Below, piece after piece: positions 12,523 to 22,066 of a stretch of 64,000 nt of DNA. The first letter of the stretch is position 1, and every line of letters begins with the position of its first letter. The translations under genes and the position numbers were made by a program. Source of the stretch: Bettongia penicillata ogilbyi (lineage: Eukaryota > Chordata > Mammalia > Diprotodontia > Potoroidae); NCBI GenBank assembly GCA_023548195.1, contig JAJHZJ010000399.1, forward strand, positions 6,019,100 to 6,083,099. Direction: 5' to 3'. Below the pieces are notes generated by a model. It had not been told where the DNA came from. It did not search any database and was given only the letters and a program-made list of their open reading frames with translations.

Positions 12523-12654
12523 CCCACCAAGTACCCAGATACTGAAAAGTTTTAAGAGTTACAAATATTGTCTTTCCATGTAGGAATGTAAACAGTTCAC
12601 TTCTGGTAAGTCCCTTATGACTTCTCTTTGCTGTTTACTTTTCCATGCTTCTTC

Positions 12655-13755
12655 TCATTCTTGTGTTTGAAAGTCAAATTTTCTTTTCAGCTCTGGTCTT
12701 TTCATCAAGAATGCTTGAAAGTCCTCTGTTTCATTGAAAGACCACATTTTCCCCTGAAGTATTATACTCAGTTTTGCTGGGTAGGTGATTTTTGGTTTAA
12801 GTCCTAGTTCCTTTGACTTCTGGAATATCCTATTCCACACCCTTCGATCCCTTAATGTAGAAGCTGCTAGATCTTGAGTTATCCTGATTGCATTTCCACA
12901 ATACTGGAATTGTTTCTTTCTAGCTGCTTGCAATATTTTCTCCTTGACCTGGTAGTTCTGGAATTTGGCCACAATGTTCCTAGGAGTTTCTCTTTTTGGA
13001 TCTCTTTCAGGTGGTGATCGATGGATTCTTTCAATACTTATTTTGCCCTCTGGTTGTAGAATGTCAGGGCAGATTTCCTCGATAATTTCATGGAAGATAA
13101 TATCTAGGCTCTTTTTTTGATCATGACTTTCAGGTAGTCCCACAATTTTTAAGTTGTCTCTCCTGGATCTATTTTCCAGGTCAGTTGTTTTTTCCATGAG
13201 ATATTTCACATTCTCTTCCATTTTTTCTGTATTTTGGTTTTGTTTCATGATTTCTTGGCTTCTCAGAAAGTCATTAGACTCCATCTGTTCCATTCTAATT
13301 TTGAGAGAACTATTATCTTCAGTGAGCTTTTGAACCTCCTTTTCTATTTGGCTAATTCTGCTTTTGAAAGCATTCTTCTCCTCATTGGTTTTTTGAAACT
13401 CTTTTGCCAATTGAGTGAGCCTATTTTTCAAGGTGTTACTTTCTTCAGCATTTTTTTGGGTCTCCTTTACCAAGGTATTGACCCGTTTTTCATACTTTTC
13501 TTGCATCTCTCTCATTTCTCTTCCCAGTTTTTCCTCCACCTGTCTAACTTGCTTTTCAAAATCCTTTTTGAGCTCTTCCAAGGCCTGAGCCCACCGGACA
13601 TCCCCCTGGGATGTCTGGGATACAGAGGCTCTGCCTTCCACGTCTTTCCCTGATGGTAAGAACATTTTCTTGTCATCAGAATTGAAAGGCGGGAACATTT
13701 GCACCTGCTCAAAGAAGCTCTCTATAGTCTTATTTTTCTTCCCTTTTCTGGGCAT
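12655..13755 (-). CDS. Intact L1-type ORF1 protein (366 aa) of the HAL1-like element H3
   Basis: Open from ATG (13755) to TGA (12655-12657). ORF1p packages element RNA and acts as a nucleic-acid chaperone; that role is known for the L1 family. Layout by residue: basic N-terminus with KTIESFF (9-15); long coiled coil about 55-190 for trimerisation; ENRSRRDNLKIVGLPE (194-209) opening the RRM; ERIHRS (242-247) and RNIVAKF (259-265) within the RRM region; C-terminal domain with ITYPAKLSI (323-331). Length is close to human ORF1p (338). The start is chosen because the MPRKGKKNK beginning is shared with H1 at the same place. No ORF2 follows, so mobility would need ORF2p in trans. Whether it is expressed cannot be judged from sequence. 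Confidence 0.85.
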   Translation of the reverse strand: MPRKGKKNKTIESFFEQVQMFPPFNSDDKKMFLPSGKDVEGRASVSQTSQGDVRWAQALEELKKDFEKQVRQVEEKLGREMREMQEKYEKRVNTLVKETQKNAEESNTLKNRLTQLAKEFQKTNEEKNAFKSRISQIEKEVQKLTEDNSSLKIRMEQMESNDFLRSQEIMKQNQNTEKMEENVKYLMEKTTDLENRSRRDNLKIVGLPESHDQKKSLDIIFHEIIEEICPDILQPEGKISIERIHRSPPERDPKRETPRNIVAKFQNYQVKEKILQAARKKQFQYCGNAIRITQDLAASTLRDRRVWNRIFQKSKELGLKPKITYPAKLSIILQGKMWSFNETEDFQAFLMKRPELKRKFDFQTQE

Positions 13756-13936
13756 TTTCCCAGCCAGTTACTTGACTTCTGAGATTCCTGTCCAGCCCTG
13801 CCCAGATCCGCCCAGCTAGTGCTTGGGGTCTGAGATTCAAATGCTGCTTCCCAGTCTCAGGGCTATCCGCGGCAGGAGCGGCTGCTATTCAATGTGAGCT
13901 TAAGTTCTGGTGCTGGGGTGAGGGCAGGGCCACCTC

Positions 13937-15530
13937 TATTAATTTTTTCTTAAAATCAACTACAAATTTTGTTTATTAATTCAATAGTTTTCTTAATTTC
14001 AATTTTATTGATCTCTCTTTTGGTATTCACTATTTCTATTTTGGTATTTACTTGGGGGTTTCCAATTTTTTTCTTTTTCTAGCTTTTTCAGCTGCAAGTG
14101 AAAGTCATTGATCTCCTCTTTCTCTATAGTATTTATGTAGGCATTCAAAGGTACACAACTTCCACTAAAAACTGCTTTTGCAGTATCACATAAGATTTGG
14201 TAGGCTGTGTCATTGTTGTCATTCTCTTGAATGAATTTGTTGATTGTTTCTATGACTTACTGTTTTACCCACTCCTTTAAGATTAGATTATTTAGTTTCC
14301 AATTGATTTTTGGTTTGTCTTTCCATGTCTTTTTATTATATATAATTTTTTATTGTACTATGATCTGAGAAGGATGCATTGACTATCTCTGCCTTTCTGC
14401 ACTGGACTGTGAGATTTTTATGGCCAAGAACATGGTCAATTTTTGTATATGTGCCATGGAGCTCTGAGATAAAGATATATTTCTTTCCATACCCATTGAA
14501 TTTTCTCCAGAGATCTAGCGTATCCAACTTATCTAGAGTTTCATTCACCTCCTTAGCTTTTTTCTGGTTTATATTAAGTTTAGATTTATCAAGTTCAGAG
14601 AGGGGGAGGTTAAGGTCTCCCACTAGTATATTTTGCTGTCTATTTCTTGCTGCAACTCCCCTAACCTCTCCTCTAAGAATCTGGATGTTATACCACTTGG
14701 AGCATACACGTATAGTAATGATATTGCTTCATTATCTATAGTGCCTTTTAGCAGAATGTAGTTTCCTTCCTTATCTCTTTTGACCAAATCTGTTTCTGCT
14801 TTTGCTTTTCTGAGATCATGATGCTACTCCTTCTTTTCTTACATTGGCTGAGGCACAATATTTTCTGCTCCAACCTTTTACCTTTACCCTGTATATATTC
14901 CCCCATTTCAAATGTGCTTTTGGTAAACAGCATATTTTTGGATTATGGTTTTTAATCCATTCTGCTATCCATCTGTTCTATGGAAGAGTTCATTCCATTC
15001 ACATTCACAGTTATGATTGCAATCTGTGTCTTTCCCTCCATCTTCTTTCCCACTGTTTTCCTTTTAGTTCTCCTGTCTTCCTTCCCCTCCTTAATAGAGT
15101 TTTCACTTTTCACCACCACCTCCTGTAGTCTTCCTTTCCTTCTTTCAGACCCCTCCCTGTTTACTCCTCTTTACCCTTACTACTTCTTCCCCCCTTTTAG
15201 CTTCCCCTCCCCTTTCTTTCCTCTTCCCTCCACTGCCTATACAGCTAATTAGATTTATACACTTAATTAAGTTTATTTTCCCCTCCTTGAACCAAATGAG
15301 ATGAGAGTATCTCTCAAACAATGCTCATCTCCCTCCTCTCTTTCCCTCTGCTCTAATATAATTTTGTACTTGTTCCTGTGATATAATTTATTGTTTTCTG
15401 CTTCCTCCTTTTCACAACTCCTATTATGATCCCTTCAATATGCTTGAATCACATTTTTATCAACACATCGTTTACTTTATACCCATTCCTCTATCTACTT
15501 ATATCCCTTTTATATTTCATAATAGATGTC
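13937..15530 (-). mobile_element. L1-A, ORF2 endonuclease and upstream region (segment 3 of 3)
   Basis: Minus-strand ORF2 N-terminal part. The AP-type endonuclease region is readable at 14336-14623 (GDLNLPLSELDKS, IDHVLGHK, FSDHST). The start of ORF2 is around 14990-15010 (a MNVNGMNS-like beginning, decayed). Upstream (15010-15530) is a purine-rich inter-ORF region, as in L1-C at 22260-22860. ORF1 of L1-A is not present: the element ends next to the ADP/ATP translocase pseudogene, so it is probably 5'-truncated. Confidence 0.8.
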
Positions 15531-15536
15531 AGAGAG

Positions 15537-15990
15537 AAGTGGCTCCAGCTGCATCACTAGAGGCAAAATTGTCAGCAAAGTACCTCTAAAATTGTGGATG
15601 ATTGTCCACTCCTCCCCAAAACACCTGCTTATACTTATCCTGAAAGGCAAAGTTAAGGGCCTGGGTGGGGACATATCTGATATCATTTTCTAAGTTACCC
15701 TGCCTGAAGGAAAGCACCAGTTCTTCCTTTGGAATTCGGACTATAGAATCCATTATACTTTTTGCTGCTAATCTGCAGCAATTTGTTTACTTGTATGCTG
15801 CACCTGCAGTAGTGGCTTAAGTCTCTGGAAGATTGCCACCAACGTCTTGACGATTCCACTGTCCAGAAAGTCCTTGGGGAAGGAGATGCTCTGTTGCATC
15901 ATAGTTACCAAGAGGGAAAGTGTTGAAGTTGGATAAAGAAAGTCGGGTGAGAGAGGGCCCAAAGCTGGGGAATTCTCTGCTGCCTGCACA
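15537..15990 (-). pseudogene. SLC25A4-like: Retropseudogene of a mitochondrial ADP/ATP translocase, 3'-truncated
   Basis: The parent protein exchanges ADP for ATP across the inner mitochondrial membrane. Minus-strand frames show landmarks of the first third: [61 protein letters not shown] then an in-frame stop, RYFADNFAS, DAAGATSL then a stop. A frameshift lies between the KQIAAD part and the IVRIPKE part. The LLQ/VQH junction, where I recall the parental genes having an intron, is continuous, so this came from cDNA. The start is near 15902; 15903-15990 may be 5'UTR. It ends at about residue 125 where L1-A begins. VD(N)H(P)QF resembles the SLC25A4 version best, but the paralogue is uncertain. 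Confidence 0.85.
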
Positions 15991-16679
15991 CAGTCTCTTG
16001 CTACATCTCGGATGAAAAGGGCTCTCTAACTATTTCTTGATAGACTTTTGTATCTAGTTAAGCAAGTCTAGTAAGACCTAATCATCCCAAAACTGTGAGG
16101 TGCCAAAAGCAGGTCTGGCTCTTGACTTCATACCTCATCATGATAATGCCTATATGTATCTACACACATCCATCAGATATGTTTTGGTCTTATTTTCAGT
16201 CTCTTTTTGCTCTTCCCTATTAACTATTCTTGTGTAGCTTCTTGTCAGAAATATGAATCAAGTTGTACATGTATTGGGATATATCTTGAGAATATATTCA
16301 CTCCATATTTTTCTGTTCCCACCCAGAGTTCCTAGTGAGAAAATTATAATTTTCTTGTGTCTATCAAAGAAAAAGGTAAGCAAAAAAAAAATATCCTACA
16401 GCATCTATGCAATCACTCAGGCTAGCAATAATGAAGGACAAACAAGAACAAAAACAATTCTAAACAGAGAAGCCTAGCTGGTGAGGCCATGAAAAATCAA
16501 AGCAACTCTTCTTTCAATTATTGTCTTTTATCTTTCTAGGAATAATCATAGAGCCCTAGAAATTCAATGATAAAGTCTTGAGTTTTGATAGTCAACCCCT
16601 TACATACATTAAGTGCTACCTTCCCCAGTGACATGTAATTTTCTATAGACTTTTAAGCATATGTTGTTTAAGAACTGCT
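15991..16679. other. No recognised feature
   Basis: No convincing open frame or repeat family seen. The A-rich tract at 16378-16391 is short. Confidence 0.4.
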
Positions 16680-18330
16680 CACAGAGGGCAAATCTAAGAT
16701 TACTGAGAAAAGTCATAAAATTGCCTGACCTCTCTACAATCTTCCTTGGAACAAACATTAAGTCAAATATCTAAATTGATTCTGGAGCAACAAAATTCAC
16801 AAAAACATAGAATGAAATATTTTTTCCAGTTTATGATAATTTAGAAGGACTTCAGGAAGGGTCTATCCCACTTGGGTAAAAGGGGAGTGCAGATCAGCAC
16901 AAATGATGCCTAGACAAGTCAGTAGAATTTCAGCCACAGTCAAGGTCAGTTTCCTAGGCCCTTCTGTCCTGGCTCATAAGGTTAGTAGCACAGCTGGTCA
17001 ACTGTGAGGTGTCCAGCCACATTGCAAAAGACAAACTGCTTTCCCTACAACCCTAGAACAGAAGGCTTGACTATGCCAAGCCACCACAGAGCAGTAGGCA
17101 AGCTGCCAGCACCTATGGGAGGCTAAAGGAAAAATAAATAGGAGGAGGAGCTGATAGAAAGTAGGGCAGTTTGAGGGAGGCAGTGGTCAGAAATAAACCC
17201 TGATGAAGAGGATGGGGTGAAAGGAGAGTGAAAAGTATAAAAGAGTTGGGGATAAGATGGAGGGAAATAAACAGTTAATAAATAATAAGTATTAATGTGA
17301 ATGGGATGAAATCTGCTATAAGACAGAAGTAGATAGAAGACTGCATTAAAACCAGAATCCTACAATATGTTGTTTATAATAAACACATTTGAAGCAGAAA
17401 GATACACAGGGAGTAAAGGTAAAAGGCTGCAGCAGAATGCTTCACCTGAAACAAAGAAAGCAAGGATAGCAATCTGATCTCAGAAAAAGGAAAAGCAAAA
17501 ATAGATATAATTAAAAGAGTAAAAAGAAACTATATCTTGCTGAAAGGCACCATAGACAATGAAGTCATATCAGCAGTAAGTATATTTTCAACAAGAGAAT
17601 AGCATCTAAATTGTTAGAGAAGTTAAATGAGTTACAGTAAAAAACAGACATCAAAATTATACTATTAGGGGAACCACTTCTCAGAATTAGATCAATCTAA
17701 GTATGAAACAAATAAAAAAAAAAGAAATTAAGACGGTGAATAGAATTTTAGAAGAGTTAGATATGATAGACTTTTGGAGAAAAATGAATAGAAAGAAATG
17801 CTTTTTTTTCATTGGCAGTACATGACGCCTACACAAAAACTGATCAACTATTAGGGCATAAAAGCCTCATAATCCAATGGAGAAAGGTATAAATATTTGT
17901 TGCATCCACTTCAGATCATGAGCAATAATAATTGCATGCAATAACTGGCCATGAAAAGGAAACTGGAAATTAAATAATCTAACTCTAAAGAATGAGGAAG
18001 TCAAACAACATATAATTGAAACAGTTAATAATGTTATGAAAGAGAATGAAAATAGTGAGACAAGGTAGCAAAATTTATGGAATGCAGCCAAAATGGTACT
18101 TAGTGGCAATTTTATATCTCTAAATGTTTACAAGAATAAAGTGAAGAAAGAAGAAATCAATTGGACATGTAACTAAAAATTGTAGAAAGGAAATAAATTA
18201 AATATACCAATGTAGAAATTCTGAAAACCAAAGGAGAAATCAATGAAATTGAGAATAGGATATTTACTGACCTAATTTAACTAACAAATGTCTTTATTTA
18301 AAAAATGAAATAATAAACCTTAAATGAATT
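16680..18330 (+). mobile_element. L1-B: plus-strand L1 with ORF1 deleted
   Basis: Starts in L1 5'UTR-like sequence ('attctggagcaacaaaattc', 'ggtctatcccacttgggtaa'). It passes at about 17110 directly into the purine-rich region upstream of ORF2, then into a decayed ORF2 endonuclease (about 17290-18330), so ORF1 is missing. It is the plus-strand counterpart of the endonuclease region in L1-A and L1-C. Stops in all frames. It abuts L1-C in opposite orientation at about 18331. Confidence 0.7.
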
Positions 18331-18335
18331 TGATT

Positions 18336-19296
18336 AAAATATGAAAGCAATATTTTTCTTCTATTTTTTTTAAAATGAGATGGATCAAAGGTTTTTCAAT
18401 GTTATTGATATTTTCAAAAAATGAACTCCTAGTTTTGTTTATTGGTTTAATACTCTTCTTAATTTCAATTGCATTAATTTCTCATTTGATTTTCAGTATT
18501 TCTAATTTGGTATTTACTTGGAAATTTCCAGTTGTTCATTTCCAAAGTTTTTCAGCTATGTGCCCAATTCATTGATGTCATCTTTCTCTATTTTATTCCT
18601 GTAGACACTCAAAAATATAAAACTTCTCCTCAAAGCTGCTGTTGCATTATATCATAAAATTTGGTCAGTTGTCATTATTGCCACTCTCTTCACAGATGTT
18701 GTTGATTGTGTCTATAATTTTTTTTTAACCCACTCATTCTTCAAGATTATATTGATTAGTTTCCAGTGAGGTTTTGGTTTATATTTCCATGGCCTTTGAT
18801 TACATATAATTTTTATTGCATTATGGTATGAGAAGAATACTTTGCCTATTTCTGCCTTCTGCAGTGGATTAGGAAGTTTTCATGACCAAGTATATGGTCA
18901 ATTTTTGTATATGTGCCATGTACCACTAAGAAAAAGGTATATTCCTTTTCATCCTCATTCAATTTTCTCCAGAGATCTATCATATCTACCTTATCTAGAA
19001 TTCTGTCCAACTCCTTAACTTCTTCCTTGTTTATTTTGAGGTAAGATTTATCAAATTCAGAGAAGAGGAGGTTCAAGTCCCCCACTAGTATAGTTTTGCT
19101 GTATATTTCTTTCTTTAACTCCCTTAACTTCTCCTCTAAGAATTTGGATGCTGCACTACTTGGCGTACATATGTTTTATAATGAAATTGCTTCGTGTTTT
19201 ATGGTGCATTTTACCAAGATATGGTTTCCTTTCTTATCTCCTTTAATTAGATCTATTTCTGCTTTTGCTTTGCCTGAGATTAGGATTGCTACTCTT
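18336..19296 (-). mobile_element. L1-C, ORF2 endonuclease/linker (segment 1 of 2)
   Basis: Minus-strand ORF2 with the endonuclease remnant at 18846-19085 (GDLNLLFSEFDKS, HGTYTKIDHILGHE). The low-coordinate end at 18336 is where it meets L1-B. H4 interrupts it at 19297. Confidence 0.8.
19289..19296. repeat. Candidate target-site duplication of H4, left
   Basis: CTACTCTT, repeated at 22067-22074. Short but positioned exactly where L1-C is split. Confidence 0.6.
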
Positions 19297-20138
19297 TTTT
19301 TGTTTGTTCGGTTTTTTTTAGTCAAATTTATTTATTTAACTTTTTACATTCATTTTCTCCCAATTTGTCCCCTCCCCCCACCCCATCCCAATACGGAGCA
19401 TTCTAATTTCCCTTATCACTAATCTGCCCTCTCTTCTGTCATCCCTCACTTCCCTTGTCCCCATCTCCTCTTTTGTCTTGTAGGGCCAGATAAACTTTTG
19501 TTCCCCAGTATCTGTATTTCTTATTCATAGTAGGAAGAACAATACTCGACAGTTGTTCCTGAAGCTTTGAGTTCCAACTTCTCCCCATCACTCCCTTCCT
19601 ACCCATTCCTTTTGGGAAGGCAGGCAATTCAATATAGGCCATATCTGTGTGGTTTTGCAAGTGACTTCCATAATAGTCATGTTGTTTAAGACTAATTATA
19701 TTTCCCTCCATCCTATCCTGCCCCCCATTTCTTCTGCTCTCTCTTTTGGTTCTGTCCCTCCCCAACAGTGTTGATTTCAAATTGCTCCCTCCTCCCATTA
19801 CCCTCCCTTCCATCACCCCCCCCCCACCGTGCTTATCCCCTTCTCCCCCACTTTCCTATATGGTAAGATAGGTTTTCATACCAAAATAAGTGTGCATTTT
19901 ATTCCTTCCTTTAGTGGAATGTGATGAGAGTAAACTTCATGTTTTTCTCTCAGCTCCTTTTCTTTTCCCTCCACTGAAAAGTCTCCTACCTGCCTCTTCC
20001 ATGAGAGATAATTTGCCCTGTTACATTTCTCCCTCTCTCCTCCCAATACATTTGTCTCTCAATGCTTCCCTCCATTTTTTAAAGATATGATCCAATCCTA
20101 TTCAATTCACTCTGTGTTCTCTGTCTCTGTGTGTGCCT

Positions 20139-20142
<4 letters not shown>

Positions 20143-20182
<40 letters not shown>
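20143..20182 (+). repeat. (TG)n microsatellite in the H4 3'UTR
   Basis: About 20 TG units, at the same place in the 3'UTR as in H1, H3, H6 and H8. Confidence 0.9.
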
Positions 20183-20185
<3 letters not shown>

Positions 20186-20305
20186 CCCACCAACTACACA
20201 GATTCTGAAAGATTTCAAGAGTTACAAATATTGTCTTTCCATGTAGGAATGTAAATAGTTCAAATTTAGTGAGTCCCTTATGATTTTTCTTTGCTGTTTA
20301 CCTTT

Positions 20306-21419
20306 TCATGTTTCTCTTGATCCTTGTGTTAGAAAGTCACATTCTCTTTTCAGCTCTGGTCTTTCCATCAAGAGTGCTTGAAAGTCCTCTATTTCATTGA
20401 AAGACCATTTTCCCCCCTGAAGTATTATACTCAGTTTTGCTGGGTAGGTGATTCTTGGTTTTAGTCCTAGTTCCTTTGACTTCTGGAATACCGTATGCCA
20501 TGCCCTCGATCCCTTAATGTAGAAGCTGCTAGATCTTGTGTTATCCTGATTGTTTTTCCACAATACTGGAATTGTTTCTTTTTAGCTGCTTGCAATATTT
20601 TCTCCTTGACCTGGGAACTCTGTAATTTGGCCACAATTTTCCTAGGAGTTTCTCTTTTTGAATCTCTTTCAGGTGGTGATCAGTGGATTCCTTGAATACT
20701 TATTTTGTCCTCTGGTTCTAGAATATCAGGGCAGTTTTCCTTGATAATTTCATGACAGATGATGTCTAGGCTCTTTTTTGATCATGGATTTCAGGTAGTC
20801 CCATAATTTTTAAATTGTCTCTCCTGGATCTATTTTCCAGGTCGGTTCTTTTTCCAATGAAATAGTTCATATTATCTTCCATTTTTTCATTCTTTTGGCT
20901 TTGTTTTGTGATTTCTTTTTTTCTCAGAAAGTCATTAACCTCCATCTTTCCCATTCTTATTTTGAAAGAACTATTTTCTTCAGTGAGCTTTTGAACCTTC
21001 TTTTCCATTTGTCTAATTCTGCTTTTGAAAGCATTCTTCTCCTCGTTGACTTTTTGAACCTCTTTTGCCAATTGAATTAGCCTATTTTTCAAGGTCTTAT
21101 TTTCTTCAGCATTTTTTTTGGGTCTCCTTTAGCAAGGTGTTGACTTGCTTTTCATGCTTTTATTGCAGTTCTCTCATTTCTCTTCACAATTTTTCCTCCA
21201 CCTGTCTAACTTGATTTTCAAAATCTTTTTTGAGCTCTTCCATGGCCTCAGCCCACTGAATATTTATTTCGGATGTTTGGAATACATAAGCCTTGACTTC
21301 TATGTCTTTCCCTGATGGCAAGTCTTGTTCTTCCTCATCTGAAAGGATGGGAGGAGATATCTGTTCACCAAGAAAGTAACCTTCTATCGTCTTATATTTG
21401 TTTCCCCTTTTCTGGGCAT
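20306..21419 (-). pseudogene. ORF1 of H4, frameshifted
   Basis: Three out-of-frame pieces cover the protein. N-terminal piece to 21184: KYKTIEGYFLGEQ, then the start of the coiled coil. Middle piece 20766-21092: coiled coil, then ENRSRRDNLKIMGLPE. C-terminal piece from 20563: GSRAWHTVFQKSKELGLKPR, then ITYPAKLSI. The stop is read through to a slightly later one at 20306. Its N-terminus is of the older 'EGYFLGEQ' type rather than the 'ESFFEQ' type of H1 and H3. Confidence 0.8.
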
Positions 21420-22066
21420 TTTCCCAGCCAGTTACTTGACTTCTGAGTTTCCTCTCCACCCCTGCCTTGCCTCCAAATCCGCCCAGCTAGTGTTTGGCGT
21501 CTGAGATTCAAATTCTGCTTCTGAGCCTCAGGGCTTTCAGCGGGGGCAGGGCTGCTATTCAGTTTGAGTTAAAGTTCAGCTGCTCGGGTGGGGGCAGGGC
21601 CACCTCAGAGGGCTCAGTTCCCTCAGGGGGTTTATGTAGAGACCTTCAATAATACATCCTGCTTTCTTTTGGAGCTCCTGTCTGCTACTGCCTCTGCTGC
21701 TGCCTCCTTAGAGACCCTGAGTTATGGAGAAACCCTACCCCCTCTTCACCAGCCTCAAGGTCTCTCTCACTGACCTGTGGTGTGGCCGCTGGAGATTCCA
21801 TCCCTGAAGCCTGATTGGATCTGCTCCTCTCGGTGCCACGTGGCCAAGGCAGGGCTGGGTACTTCTCTTGTCCAGTGCGTGATGGTCCTTTGGTGTTGAT
21901 TTTTTCAGGGCTCTCTGGAACAGAAATCTCTTCCATTCTGTTGTTGTGTGGCTTCTGCTGCTCCAGAATTTGTTGGGAGTTCTTCTTTACAGGTATTTTA
22001 TGGGCTGTTGGTTCAGAGCTATCATATGTGAATCTTTCTACTCCACCATCTTAGCACCTCCCCCCT

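Larger units (their letters stand above)
11590..13936 (-). mobile_element. H3: HAL1-like element with intact ORF1, inserted in L1-A
   Basis: A-tail side at about 11590-11640, 3'UTR to 12654 with a pure TG microsatellite, intact ORF1 (12655-13755), then a truncated 5'UTR of about 180 bp. L1-A ORF2 sequence breaks at the left edge and resumes at 13937 ('attaattttttcttaaaatc'). Imperfect T-rich candidate duplications sit at both edges. There is no ORF2. It is the best-preserved member of the family in the window. Confidence 0.85.
19297..22066 (-). mobile_element. H4: HAL1-like element inserted in L1-C ORF2
   Basis: Full layout: tail and 3'UTR (19320-20300) with TG microsatellite, ORF1 (20306-21419, broken), and a long GC-rich 5'UTR (21420-22066). 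The 5'UTR's minus-strand beginning reads GGGGGAGGTGCTAAGATGG. That start resembles the classic L1 5' end and marks a near full-length copy. No ORF2. Confidence 0.85.
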
